Shown: positions 33,195-42,730, counted from the stretch's first letter. The stretch is 64,000 nt of DNA from DASZUK01 sp963745595 (GCA_963745595.1 CAVUYB010000018.1:62001-126000); one strand, 5' to 3'. Notes: generated by a model not told the origin, from the letters alone. Numbers and translations are program-made.

Positions 33195-33774
33195 GGTCCG
33201 GCGGCAGGAGGAGCCCGACCGCGACCGCGAGCTCGTCGTAGACACGGGACATCGTCGACCAACCGTTGATCCAGCCGACGAGCGCGGAGTACCAGACGTG
33301 GCCGATGATGCGCGCCCGCTCGGACGGGTCCGGCGGCTGTGGCTGACCGATCGCCCGGATGATGATCCCGTCCATCAGCATCGTGATCTGCTGCTGACAG
33401 CCGACCGCACCGGGGTCCGGCGACGACAGCGACGTGAAGACCGCGGCGACGAGCTTCGGCTGGCGGCCCATCGCCCGCAGCGCGCGGTCGAGGACGTCGA
33501 GCACCCGCTCGTCCGGCTGGCCGCCGCGGGGCGGCTGCTGGGCGAGCCGGACGTCGAGCAGCTCGACCCAGTGGACGAGCGTCGCCGCGAGCAGGTGGTC
33601 CTTCGACGTGAAGTACCGGTAGACCGTGCCCATCGCCACGTCCGCCCGGGCCGCGACGTCGCGCATCTGGACCGCCTCGTACCCGCCGTCGAGGCCGAGC
33701 GCCATCGCCGCGTCGATGACCCGCTGCCGTCGAGCCTGCTGGGCCCGGGTCAGCGGTCGGACGGCGGTCTGCAT
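33184..33774 (-). CDS. KstR-like TetR family regulator
   Basis: A 196-residue TetR repressor. The helix-turn-helix region RRQRVIDAAMALGLDGGYEAVQMRDVAARADVAMGTVYRYFTSKDHLL is very like KstR, the repressor of cholesterol catabolism genes in mycobacteria, and the ligand domain has matching landmarks (VWYSALVGWINGW). Start ATG 33774 (MQTAVRPLTRAQQARR). A sequence exactly fitting the KstR consensus lies 18 bases upstream, implying self-repression. KstR ligands are steroid CoA thioesters; the ligand here is unproven. The gene is convergent with the alcohol dehydrogenase and downstream of the FUSC gene. Confidence 0.85.
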   Translation of the reverse strand: MQTAVRPLTRAQQARRQRVIDAAMALGLDGGYEAVQMRDVAARADVAMGTVYRYFTSKDHLLAATLVHWVELLDVRLAQQPPRGGQPDERVLDVLDRALRAMGRQPKLVAAVFTSLSSPDPGAVGCQQQITMLMDGIIIRAIGQPQPPDPSERARIIGHVWYSALVGWINGWSTMSRVYDELAVAVGLLLPPDLKT

Positions 33775-33791
33775 CCGACCAGGATAACCGG

Positions 33792-33805
33792 TAGAACCGG
33801 TTTCA
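33792..33805 (-). promoter_or_regulatory. KstR-type operator
   Basis: TAGAACCGGTTTCA fits every fixed position of the 14-base KstR consensus TnnAACnnGTTnnA. It lies just upstream of the KstR-like gene and overlaps the last codon of the FUSC gene. A second ACCGGT sits beside it at 33787-33792. Confidence 0.7.
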
Positions 33806-36285
33806 AATAGCTGACGGTTCGTCAGCCCCGGCCGGCTGGTGGCCGGGGCCGCTGGCGACTGGGCCGACCGACTGGCTGGCCGCCGGGGCGGGCGCCGGGT
33901 GGGGCGCCGAGGCGGCGGGCCGATCGTACCCGGCCCACCGGCGACGCTGGGCGAACCGTTCGACCGCACCGGCCAGCTCGTGCTGGAGCGCGAGCTCGTC
34001 CTCGAGGCTCTCGTCGGCCCAGAGCATCCGCAGGACGCCGCGGACGTCGCCGAGCCGGTGCTCGCGGGAGCTGTCGACGAACGCCGCGACGAGCTGCTCG
34101 TGGAGGGCCCCCTCGTGCTGGCGGCGCGGCGGCGCGGTGCCGTGCCGGCCGGCGAGGACGGCCGCGACGTCGAGGTACCACTGGTGGGCGTCCGCGCAGG
34201 CCGCCCGCAGCGAGTCGCCGGCGGTCACGACCGACGCGAGCGGCGCGTCGCCGGTCTCGACCGGACGCCGTGGCAGCGTGGCGAGCGAGTACGCCTCGAC
34301 TCGGGTGCGGACCGCGCCGGCCGTGAGGGCGGTCGCGATCTCCGGGCTGACCGGCTTCGCGCCTCGTTCGGCCATGTACTGGCGGAACGCGTCGTCGAGC
34401 CGGTCGTAGGGGCCTTCGGTGGCGAGCTTGGCCGCGTCGGTGTCGAGCGTGTCGTCCGCCGACGTCGTCCGCTCGACCGCCCGGAGCAGGTACGCGGACC
34501 CGGCCGCGTACGCCTCGCCGAGGGCGCGGCCGAGCGCGGCCGTCGCGCCGCGGGGCCAAAGAGGAAGCCGACGACAAGGCTGACCGCGCAGCCGATGGCG
34601 ACGTCCTCGATGCGGGTCAGCCCGACCTTCCAACCGGTCGGTTGGATGATGTTGAAGAGGACGACGACGACGACGGTGAAGCCGGCCTGGCCGGCCGCGA
34701 ACGAGATCGCGGTCGGCGCGACACCGGACAGGAGGACGGCGATCGGCAGGACGGCCCAGAGCAGGTCGTAGTGGCTGCCCAGCCCGACCATGATCGCGGA
34801 GCCGACGACGAAGCCGACGACGGTGCCGGCGAGCGCCCGCAGCGCGGTCGCGCCGGTGCCGAGCGCGTTCGAGCGGAGCACGGACAGGCAGCCGAGGACG
34901 ACCCAGAACCCGTGGTTGACGTCCGTCACCTCGATGACGGTGACCGCGAGGGCCAGCCCGATCGCGCCGCGCAGGCTGTTGCGGAACCAGACCGACCGCG
35001 GATCGGCGTGGGCGGCCGCGAGCTTGCGCCCGGAGCCCCACTTCTCGCGTTCCTCGCGTCGGCTGTCGAGCCCGGTCGCCCGGCCGAAGCCGGCGGCCTC
35101 GAGCGTCGCCTGGGCGACCATCTCGGTGGCGAAGCTCAGGGCACGGGTGCGGAACGTCGGGTCGAGCGTCCCGAGGATCCGGTCCGGCTGCTGGCCGCGA
35201 GTGCCTTCGAGCCGCTCGGCTCCGACCGGGACCGCGTGGGCCAGCGCGTCGGTAGCGCGCTCCTCGGCCGCGCCGTCGACGAGGCGGACGAGCGCGACGT
35301 GCTGGCTGTCGTTGCGGCTGGCCTCCAGCGCGGCGACCGCCACGGTCAGTCGCTCGGCGAGCGCGGCGTCGTGGACCGGGCAGCCGCGGTGGTCACAGAC
35401 CAGCTCGGCCGCGGCCGCGAGCACGTCGGCGGCCGCCCGGTTGATCGCCTGGACATCCGGCAGCTCGAGGACGGTCATCTGCTGGTGGCCGAGGACCGCG
35501 TTCGTCGCCACCCACTCCATCCGGCCGACCAGCTTGGCCAGAGCGGTCGCGCCCGGCCCGGCACCGGTCGGCGGGTACGTCGTCGACTCGAACTGGTGGC
35601 GGAGCTCGGTCAGCTCGGTCTCGACCGCGGCGAGCGCGGCCGGGTCCGTCCGGCCGTCGGCGTGAGCCGAGACGAGCGTGGCGAGCGTCCGGGCGGTCGA
35701 TGCCAGACGGCGCCGAAGGTCGTCGTGGAACGGGCGCGGCCAGACGAGGAGGATCGCCGGCACCGCGAGGGCGCCGGCGATCAGCCAGCCGGCCAGCCGG
35801 GCCGGGATCTCGTCGGGGTGGGCGGCGACCGCGATCGGCAGGACGAACGTCAACAGCGCGGCGATCGTCCCCGCGCTGACGAGCGGGCTGAGCACACCGG
35901 CGAAGAGGACCGCGAAGCCGACGACGGCCATCGTCAGCACCGCCGCGACCGGCTGGGTCGAGCAGAGCGTGCCGACGACGATGAAGACCGCGCCACACGC
36001 GAACAGCCCGCCGAGCGAGCGCAGCTTCGTCGACGGACTGCCCGGGAAGTCGACGAAGAGCAGCAGCGCGAACGAGCCGAACGCTGCGAAGAGCTGGACG
36101 TTCGGGTTCGGCGAGACCGCCCGGGCGATCGCGAACGCGGCCGGGACGACGACGGCCGCCCGCACCGACCGCTTGAGGGCGGCCAGCGACGGGTCGTGAG
36201 CGAGGACCCAGGCGGCCAGCCGCCGGGCCAGCCGCCGGGACCGGGGCGAGCCGCTCCCTTCCGGGGAGGGCCGAGGATCGGGCAC
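33803..36285 (-). CDS. FUSC family membrane protein (apparent frameshift)
   Basis: Large inner-membrane protein of the fusaric-acid-resistance/aromatic-acid-exporter (FUSC) type. It has a first block of six hydrophobic segments (about residues 25-180), a soluble middle, a second block (LGLALAVTVIEVTDVNHGFWVVLGCLSVLRSN onward) and a soluble C-terminal part, the standard repeat layout of YccS/AaeB-like proteins. The two parts are in different frames: the first ends in VGFLFGP and the second resumes as WPRGATAALGRALGEAYA, so a single-base error at about 34553-34560, near a TTT/GGGG context, is the simplest reading. A TetR gene starts 15 bases away in the opposite direction and probably controls it. 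Confidence 0.8.
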
Positions 36286-36300
36286 CGGGCCAAACTACTC

Positions 36301-37014
36301 TTGGCGTCCGTGGGATCCGTGGCCGACGACTTGCAGACGACCACCGACGGCCGGGTGCCCGGTGAGCGGGGTCGGGCGACCCGGCAGAGGCTGCTCGACG
36401 CGACGGTCGAGCTGCTGACGACGACGCCGTGGCGGTCGGTCAAGGTGATCGACATCGCCCGCGCCGCGGGCACGTCGCCGGCGACGTTCTACCAGTACTT
36501 CGAGAACGTCGAGCAGGCGATCGGCGTGCTGGCCGAAGGCATGGTCGCCGAAGCCGGCGAGCTGGCCGACCTCGTCGACGGCGACTGGTCGGAGGTCGGG
36601 AGCTGGTCGACCGCGCTGGCCGTCACCGAGGGGTTCCTGGCGTTCTGGGAGGGCAACCGGGCGATCTTCCGGGTCGTCAACCTGGCGAACGAGGAGGGCG
36701 ACCCGACGTTGCGGGGCATCCGCGTCCGGGCGCTCAACGCGGTGACCGTCGCGCTCGCCGCGGTGATCGGCGGGCAGCAGCCGGGGACCACGCTGACCAC
36801 GCTGACCACGCCGACCGGGGCGGACGCGACGGCGACCGCGGGGACGCTCGTCGCGATGTACGCCAACGTCGCGGCCCACCGCCACGGGTTCGAGTTCTGG
36901 GGGATCCGGACGCGGGACCTCGTCGACGCTCAGGCGCGCCTCCTGCACTGGGCGGTGACCGGCCGCCCGGCGCCGGACGGGGGGCGCCCCCCCGGCACGG
37001 ACGATCGGCAGTAG
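36301..37014 (+). CDS. TetR family transcriptional regulator
   Basis: A 237-residue TetR regulator with the HTH RGRATRQRLLDATVELLTTTPWRSVKVIDIARAAGTSPATFYQYFENVEQAI. It is divergent from the FUSC exporter with only 15 bases between start regions, suggesting exporter control. Start choices are TTG 36301, GTG 36310 and GTG 36319; none has a clear ribosome site. A short 9-base repeat (ACCACGCTG type, 36787-36813) encodes a TTLTTLTTP stretch. The two-component genes follow 9 bases after the stop. Confidence 0.85.
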   Translation: MASVGSVADDLQTTTDGRVPGERGRATRQRLLDATVELLTTTPWRSVKVIDIARAAGTSPATFYQYFENVEQAIGVLAEGMVAEAGELADLVDGDWSEVGSWSTALAVTEGFLAFWEGNRAIFRVVNLANEEGDPTLRGIRVRALNAVTVALAAVIGGQQPGTTLTTLTTPTGADATATAGTLVAMYANVAAHRHGFEFWGIRTRDLVDAQARLLHWAVTGRPAPDGGRPPGTDDRQ

Positions 37015-37023
37015 ACCGGGGCG

Positions 37024-37692
37024 ATGCGGGTGCTCGTCGCCGAGGACGATCCGGGGCTGCGATCGGTCCTCGAGCGGGGGCTCCGGCGCAGCGGCTACGT
37101 CGTCGACGCGGTCCCCGACGGCGATCGGGCGCTCCTGTTCCTGCGGTCGTACGACTACGAGGTCGCGGTCCTCGATTGGCGGATGCCGGGCGCGTCCGGG
37201 CTCGACGTCGTCCAGGAGGTCCGCCGGCGCGGCTCGAAGGTGCCGGTGCTGCTGCTGACGGCCCGCGACACGACCGAGGACCGGGTCGAAGGGCTCGACG
37301 GCGGGGCCGACGACTACCTCGTCAAGCCGTTCGAGTTCGCGGAGCTGCTCGCCCGCATCCGGGCGCTGCAGCGGCGGCCGCCGGTCGTCCTCGACCCGTT
37401 GCTCGCCGTCGGCGACCTGGCGCTCGACCCGGCGACGCGGCTGGCCCGGCGCGGTGACGAGCCGCTGCCGCTGACCGGGCGCGAGCTGGCGATCCTCGAG
37501 CTGCTGCTGCGCCGGCACCCGGCGGTCGTCGACCGCCGGTCGATCGCGGTGCAGGTCTGGGACGACGAGGCCGACGCGGTCGGGTCGAACACGATCGACG
37601 TGCACCTTGCCCGGCTCCGGGCGAAGTTGACCGGCAGCACCGTCCGCATCGAGACGGTCCGCGGTATCGGCTACAAGCTGGTCGACGGTTGA
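37024..37692 (+). CDS. OmpR-family response regulator
   Basis: A 222-residue two-domain response regulator. The receiver has acidic EDD at 7-9, the phospho-acceptor Asp51 (VAVLDWRMPG), Thr in LLLTARD and Lys in LVKPFEF. The C-terminal winged helix ends with NTIDVHLARLRAKLTG and RGIGYKL, as in OmpR/PhoB. Its stop overlaps the sensor kinase start as TTGA, so the pair is co-translated. The signal and regulon are unknown. Confidence 0.95.
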   Translation: MRVLVAEDDPGLRSVLERGLRRSGYVVDAVPDGDRALLFLRSYDYEVAVLDWRMPGASGLDVVQEVRRRGSKVPVLLLTARDTTEDRVEGLDGGADDYLVKPFEFAELLARIRALQRRPPVVLDPLLAVGDLALDPATRLARRGDEPLPLTGRELAILELLLRRHPAVVDRRSIAVQVWDDEADAVGSNTIDVHLARLRAKLTGSTVRIETVRGIGYKLVDG

Positions 37693-39092
37693 CCGCGTCG
37701 GGGGCGGCGCCGGCGGCGCAGAGTTTCTGGGCTCGCCGTCCGAACGTCGCCCACGCGGCGCGCGTGGCGATCGTGGCGACGCTCGTCATCGCGGTCGTCT
37801 ACCTCGGCGTCGCGGCCGCGCTCGACGCGTTCCTCGGACGCCGCGTCCTGTGGGAGGTCGACCAGCGGCTGAGCCTCCACCTGTCGGACGTGAGCCACCA
37901 GGCGAACCCGCTGACCAGCCGGTCGGTGGCCGAGGACCAGGGCACCGACGGCGCGCCGGTCTTCGTGTGGTGGGTGCCGTCGAACGGCGACGTGCGGTCG
38001 CTCACTGAGGGCAACCCGCCGCTGCCGGACGCCGCACTGGCCGACGTCGCGGCGGACGGCGGCGCGCCGGTGAGCGTCTCGAACCGCGATGCGACGTACC
38101 GGTTGGAGGCGGTCACGTTCCGCAACGGCTGGCTCGTCGCCGGCCAGAACCTCGCGGGGCCGTCGCACATCGAGAAGGTCATGCTCACCGGCGAGCTCGT
38201 CATCGGCCCGGTCCTGCTCGCCGCGGTCTTCGTCGGCGTCCTTATCATCGGCGTGCGGGCGATCGCGCCGGTCGAGCTCGCCCGGCGCCGGTTGCTCGAG
38301 TTCACCGCTGACGCGTCACACGAACTACGGACGCCGCTGACGGTCATCGAAGCCGAGATCGAGCTCGCCCGGGCGTCACCGCCGGACGCGACGGCGGACC
38401 GCGAGACGCTCGAGCACGTCGCCCGGGAGAGCCGCCGCCTGAAGCACATCGTCGAGGACCTGCTCTGGCTCGCCCGGTTCGACTCCGCGCCGCCACCACC
38501 GCCGAACGAGCCGGTCGACCTCGTCGTCTCGGTCGACACGTGCGCCGGGCGGTTCGCGGCCGTCGCGGCCGGCCGGGAGCTGACGCTCGCGGTCGACCAC
38601 GTCGGCGACGGCCCGGCGTGGATCGACGCCGCACCGGACTGGCTCGACCGGCTCGTCGGGACGCTGCTCGACAACGCGTGCCGGTACGCGCCGCCGGACG
38701 GGACGGTCAGGGTGACGGTCGGTGCGCAGGGGACGCGGGCGCTCCTCGTCGTCGAGGACAGCGGCCCGGGCATCCCGGCGGCCGAGCGGGCGCGGCTCTT
38801 CGACCGGTTCCGCCGGGCGACGGACGAGCCGGGCGGCGCCGGCCTCGGGCTGGCGATCGCCGATGCGGTCGTCCGGACGACCGCCGGACGCTGGCGAGTC
38901 GACGAATCGCCGCTGGGCGGTGCGCTGATGGAGGTGTCGTGGCGCCGCGGCCCTGGCCCGGGCCCGGCGAAACCGGATGACTCAGCGGACGGCGACCGGG
39001 TTGAGCGGCGAGCCGAGCCCGTCGACGAACGGCAGCGGCGTGGCGTCGAGGAAGAACGTGTACCGGCCGTCCGCCGCACAGGCCGCGGCTAG
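37689..39092 (+). CDS. Sensor histidine kinase
   Basis: Membrane sensor kinase partner of the preceding regulator. Two membrane helices (about residues 25-50 and 172-195) flank an extracellular domain of about 120 residues; then come a short linker, the H box ADASHELRTPL with His211, the N box DNACRYAPPDG, EDSGPGIP and GGAGLGLAIADAVV. Start TTG 37689 is fixed by overlap with the regulator. The family sequence ends at about MEVSWRRG (38945); the remaining 45 residues run antisense over the end of the cyclase gene and are unlikely to be conserved, so a real stop near 38980 in another frame is possible. Confidence 0.9.
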   Translation: MTASGAAPAAQSFWARRPNVAHAARVAIVATLVIAVVYLGVAAALDAFLGRRVLWEVDQRLSLHLSDVSHQANPLTSRSVAEDQGTDGAPVFVWWVPSNGDVRSLTEGNPPLPDAALADVAADGGAPVSVSNRDATYRLEAVTFRNGWLVAGQNLAGPSHIEKVMLTGELVIGPVLLAAVFVGVLIIGVRAIAPVELARRRLLEFTADASHELRTPLTVIEAEIELARASPPDATADRETLEHVARESRRLKHIVEDLLWLARFDSAPPPPPNEPVDLVVSVDTCAGRFAAVAAGRELTLAVDHVGDGPAWIDAAPDWLDRLVGTLLDNACRYAPPDGTVRVTVGAQGTRALLVVEDSGPGIPAAERARLFDRFRRATDEPGGAGLGLAIADAVVRTTAGRWRVDESPLGGALMEVSWRRGPGPGPAKPDDSADGDRVERRAEPVDERQRRGVEEERVPAVRRTGRG

Positions 39093-39947
39093 GTCGTCGA
39101 GCACCCAGTTCTGTCCCTGCGTCATCCCCATCTCGACGAGATGGAGGAGGTGGACGGGTAGGTAGAGGTCGTCGTCCTCGCCGGGGAAGACCTCGAGCGG
39201 CAGCGTGTCGGTGGCGACCGCGGCGACGTCGTGGGCGGAGAACCACTCGGCCGTGCCGATCGTCAGGCCCGGCGTCGGGTACGTGTACGCGACGAGGTCG
39301 CGGTTCGGCACGGCACCGTCGGCGGTGAGGCGGCCGGGCAGCGCGAGGTGGACCATCTGGCCGGTGCGGACGAGCACGACGTCACCGGGCTCGACATCGG
39401 TCCCCGCGAGGTCGAGCGCGGCGTCGAGGTCGGCCGGGCTGATCGGGTACCCCGCGTTGAGGACGTCCTGGCCCTTCGCCCGGGCGACGTCGAGGAGGAT
39501 GCCGCGGCTGACGAGCGTGCGGACGACGTCGATGCCGCAGCGCGACGCGCCGGCGTCGGTGACGGTGTCGGCCGGGTAGCCGTTGTAGAGGCGGCCGCGG
39601 TAGCTCGCGTGGGCGAGCGCGTCCCAGTGCGTCGCGCACTGCAACGCGAGCTCGACGGTGTCCTCGCTGGCGCAGATCCAGTCCGCGTCGGGGCTGAGCG
39701 GTTCGTTGACCGCGATCATCGACCGCTGCGGGTTGATCCGTCCGGGGACGAAGCCCATCTGGATGCCGTCGGCCGCGGACAGGGGGAGCCCGAGCGCGAA
39801 GGCCTCGCCGGTGCGGATGCTCGCCGCGCCCCGACGTCGGGCCGCGGCGTCGACGAGGTTGAGCGTGCCGAGCTGGTCGTCGTTGCCCCAACGCCCCCAG
39901 TTGCGGACCCGGGCGGCGATCTCGGCGAAGCGGTCCGGGGCGGTCAT
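38982..39947 (-). CDS. Cyclase family protein (kynurenine formamidase-like)
   Basis: A 321-residue metal-dependent hydrolase of the cyclase/kynurenine-formamidase-like family. The metal motif is present as THWDALAHASY (HxGTHxDxPxH type), with RNWGRWGNDDQLGTLN near the N-terminus and GDVVLVRTG in the middle, which is the usual pattern of longer actinobacterial members. Substrates vary and many are unknown. It precedes no close partner downstream; the aldehyde dehydrogenase lies 42 bases upstream on the same strand, so co-transcription is likely. Its 3' end overlaps the sensor kinase frame by 111 bases. Confidence 0.87.
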   Translation of the reverse strand: MTAPDRFAEIAARVRNWGRWGNDDQLGTLNLVDAAARRRGAASIRTGEAFALGLPLSAADGIQMGFVPGRINPQRSMIAVNEPLSPDADWICASEDTVELALQCATHWDALAHASYRGRLYNGYPADTVTDAGASRCGIDVVRTLVSRGILLDVARAKGQDVLNAGYPISPADLDAALDLAGTDVEPGDVVLVRTGQMVHLALPGRLTADGAVPNRDLVAYTYPTPGLTIGTAEWFSAHDVAAVATDTLPLEVFPGEDDDLYLPVHLLHLVEMGMTQGQNWVLDDLAAACAADGRYTFFLDATPLPFVDGLGSPLNPVAVR

Positions 39948-39989
39948 GGTGGTGGACGGTGCGATCGAATCGGCGTCAGGTGGGCCGGA

Positions 39990-41456
39990 TCAGGTCGTCC
40001 AGAGGATGCTCTGCGGCTCGCTGTACGCGAGCAGCCCGGCATCACCGCGGTCACGGCCGATGCCGCTCAACTTGAACCCACCGAACGGCGCCTCGGAGTT
40101 GTTCTGGGCGGTATTGATGCCGACCATGCCGGCCTGCAGCCGCTGGGCGACCTTGTACGCCCGGGACGCGTCGCCGGAGAAGACGTAGTCGTAGAGGCCG
40201 TAGTCCGAGTCGTTGGCGATCGCGATGCCCTCTTCCTCGTCGTCGAACGGGACCATCGTGATGACCGGGCCGAAGATCTCCTCGCGGGCGACGCCCATCG
40301 TGTTGTCGCCGGTGATCAGCGTCGGCGCGACGTAGTAGCCGGTCGGCAGGTCCGGGCGCTGCCCGCCGACGACGACCTCGCCGCCCTCGGGCGCGGCCGA
40401 CGCGATATGGGCTTCGATGCGGTCGCGCTGGACGGCGGAGATGACCGGGCCGACGATCGTGTCCTTCGCGTTCGGGTCGCCGACCTTCAAGAAGCCGGCC
40501 ATCTTGGCCAGGCCGTCACGGACCTGGTCGAAGAGGTCGCGGTGGACGATCGCCCGGGTCGGCGCGGTGCAGATCTGGCCGGAGTGGAACGTCCACGTCG
40601 AGCCGATGCACGTGATCGCGGCCTTCAGGTCCGCGTCGTCGAAGACGACGCACGCGCCCTTGCCGCCGAGCTCCATCAGCAGCCGCTTCATCGTCTTGCC
40701 CGCGGCCTCGTAGATCTTCATGCCGACCTGCGTCGATCCGGTGAAGCTGATCATGTCGACGTCGGCGGACTCGACGAGCGCGGCGGCCGGCTCCGGGCCG
40801 GCCGCGTTGACGAGGTTGACGACGCCCGGCGGGAAGCCGACGTCGTCGAGGATGCGGACGAGCTCGATGACCGCGAGCGGGTCCTGCGGGGCCGGCTTGA
40901 CGACGATCGTGTTGCCCGCGGCGAGCGCCGGCGCGACCTTGCCGGCCATGTTGACCATCGGGAAGTTGTACGACGTGACGCACGCGACGACACCGACCGG
41001 CTGGCGGTTGATCATCCCGCCGATGATCCCGCCGGGCGCGAGCGGCGTCGCGCCCGCGGCCTGCGGGAGGAGCGGCGTCTGGAGGACGCTGCGGGGATCG
41101 CGGGAGTAGCGCTCGAACCGGTCCGCGGCCACCGGGACCTGCATCCGGCCGCCGACGACCATCGTCGCGCCGGTCTCCGCGATGACGAGCGGCAGCAGGT
41201 CGGCCGCCTTCGCCCGGATCGCGGCCGCGGCCTTCTTCATCAGTGCGGACCGCTCGTCCGCGGGCATCGCGGCCCACGCCGGCAGGGCCTCCTTGGCCGC
41301 CGCCGCGGCGGCGGCGGCGTCGGCCGCGGTGGCGTTCGGCGCCTGGCCGACGACCTCCTCGGTCGCCGGGTTCATGATGTCGTAGGTACCACCGGAAGCG
41401 TCGACCCACTTGCCGCCGATCAGGAGCTGGTGCTCGTCGTGGGTGGTGTCGGCCAT
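39990..41456 (-). CDS. Aldehyde dehydrogenase
   Basis: NAD(P)-dependent aldehyde dehydrogenase superfamily, 488 residues. The general base Glu is in LLMELGGKGACVVFDD, the catalytic Cys in FHSGQICTAPTRA, and the cofactor-site VTSYNFPMVNMAGKVAPALAAGN and EIFGPVITMVPFDDEEE are clear. Substrate not assignable. It is followed by the cyclase gene and is divergent from the AttH/CrtC-like gene across 146 bases that contain a KstR-like palindrome. Confidence 0.94.
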   Translation of the reverse strand: MADTTHDEHQLLIGGKWVDASGGTYDIMNPATEEVVGQAPNATAADAAAAAAAAKEALPAWAAMPADERSALMKKAAAAIRAKAADLLPLVIAETGATMVVGGRMQVPVAADRFERYSRDPRSVLQTPLLPQAAGATPLAPGGIIGGMINRQPVGVVACVTSYNFPMVNMAGKVAPALAAGNTIVVKPAPQDPLAVIELVRILDDVGFPPGVVNLVNAAGPEPAAALVESADVDMISFTGSTQVGMKIYEAAGKTMKRLLMELGGKGACVVFDDADLKAAITCIGSTWTFHSGQICTAPTRAIVHRDLFDQVRDGLAKMAGFLKVGDPNAKDTIVGPVISAVQRDRIEAHIASAAPEGGEVVVGGQRPDLPTGYYVAPTLITGDNTMGVAREEIFGPVITMVPFDDEEEGIAIANDSDYGLYDYVFSGDASRAYKVAQRLQAGMVGINTAQNNSEAPFGGFKLSGIGRDRGDAGLLAYSEPQSILWTT

Positions 41457-41550
41457 GGGTCCCCCCTGGGGTCAGCGGCGGTGCGGGGCGCCGTCGGTCG
41501 GGCTTCTGGATCGGCTTCTGACGTAGACAGTACCGGGCGGTGCTTCGAAC

Positions 41551-41564
41551 AGGAACACGTTCTA
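41551..41564. promoter_or_regulatory. KstR-box-like palindrome between the aldehyde dehydrogenase and AttH-like genes
   Basis: AGGAACACGTTCTA has the AAC-2-GTT core and matches the KstR consensus TnnAACnnGTTnnA except for the first base. It sits in the middle of a divergent promoter region, 39 bases before the AttH-like start. It could be a site for the KstR-like protein or for another TetR. Confidence 0.4.
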
Positions 41565-41602
41565 CATTGTGGAGGCGTTCGAAGCGATTCGAGGAGGCCA
41601 CG

Positions 41603-42715
41603 GTGCACAAGTTCAACCCGCTGGACGAATTCCCGATCCACCAGGTGCCGTTGCCGATGCGGTACCCCGCGAGCAGTGACCGGAACGTCTACGACCGGTG
41701 CATCTACCAGGGCGTCGACCAGGAGCTCGATGCGTACTTCATCACCGGGCTCGGCGTCTATCCGAACCTCGGCGTCATCGACGCGTTCGCGACCGTCCGC
41801 CGGGGGGACCGGCAGTGGGCGATCCGGACGTCCGGCCACCGGCCCGACGACCTGCGGTCCCAGGAGGTCGGGCCGTACCGCATCGAGGTCCGCGAGCCGT
41901 TCAAGGAGCTGCGGATCGTCTGTGACGCCGACGACCACGGGCTCGGGTTCGACCTCGTTTACCGGTCCGAGTACGGCCCGATCGCCGAGCCGCAGCACGT
42001 CCGGCGGCTCGGCGATCGGATCCTGCTCGACGCGTCGCGGTTTGCCGGCGTCGGCACCTGGGAGGGAGAGCTGCGGTTCGACGGCGGGACGGTCGCGGTC
42101 ACGCCGGACCGGTTCACGGCCACCCGTGACCGGTCGTGGGGCATCCGGCCGGTCGGCGAGTCGGAGCCCGCCGGCCGGCCACGGGAGTTCGACGGCATGT
42201 GGTGGTTCTGGGTGCCGCTCCGGTTCGACGACTTCGCGGTGCACGTCATCGTCGAGGAGTCGTCCGACGGGCTGCGGAACAGCAATTTCGCCGTCCGGCA
42301 GTGGCCGGAGGCGACGGGAAAGCCGCTCGAGCAGCTCGGCTGGCCGCTGCCGAAGACCGAGTACCGGTCCGGCACGCGCCACCCGCTCCATTCGTCGATG
42401 GACCTGACGTTCCGGGACGGCCGGGTGGCGACGTTGGAGATCGAGCCGTTGCTCGGCATCCCGCTCAACGTCGGCTGTGGCTACGGCGGCGACCCGGACT
42501 GGACGCACGGGCTCTACAAGGGCGAGTCGTGGACCGACGGTGTCGTCTACGACCTCGACGACCCGGCGGTGACCGGCCGGGCGGCCTTCTCCTTGGTCGA
42601 CCACGTCGCCCGGGCCACCTTCGACGGCCACGTTGGGTGGGGGATCTTCGAGCACGGGATCCTGGGGGCCCACGAGCCGTCGGGCTTCAAGGACTTCTTC
42701 GACGGCGCGCCCTGA
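41603..42715 (+). CDS. AttH/CrtC-type lipocalin-like protein of unknown function
   Basis: A 370-residue protein rich in predicted beta strands, with no signal peptide. The motif FTATRDRSWGIRP, with Trp-rich MWWFWVPL after it, resembles the RSWG region of AttH/hydroxyneurosporene-synthase-like (CrtC) double-lipocalin proteins; the resemblance is local and tentative. Such proteins are often found with acyl-CoA and steroid catabolism genes in actinobacteria and might bind or hydrate a hydrophobic substrate. The frame opens at 41540, but GTG 41603 has GAGGAGG 6 bases upstream and is the better start. It is divergent from the aldehyde dehydrogenase. Confidence 0.6.
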   Translation: MHKFNPLDEFPIHQVPLPMRYPASSDRNVYDRCIYQGVDQELDAYFITGLGVYPNLGVIDAFATVRRGDRQWAIRTSGHRPDDLRSQEVGPYRIEVREPFKELRIVCDADDHGLGFDLVYRSEYGPIAEPQHVRRLGDRILLDASRFAGVGTWEGELRFDGGTVAVTPDRFTATRDRSWGIRPVGESEPAGRPREFDGMWWFWVPLRFDDFAVHVIVEESSDGLRNSNFAVRQWPEATGKPLEQLGWPLPKTEYRSGTRHPLHSSMDLTFRDGRVATLEIEPLLGIPLNVGCGYGGDPDWTHGLYKGESWTDGVVYDLDDPAVTGRAAFSLVDHVARATFDGHVGWGIFEHGILGAHEPSGFKDFFDGAP

Positions 42716-42730
42716 GCGGCCGACGACAGG

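Noticed and set aside
39231..42407. Long plus-strand open frame of over 1000 codons
   Set aside because: Antisense to the cyclase and aldehyde dehydrogenase genes, with no family motifs and biased composition.
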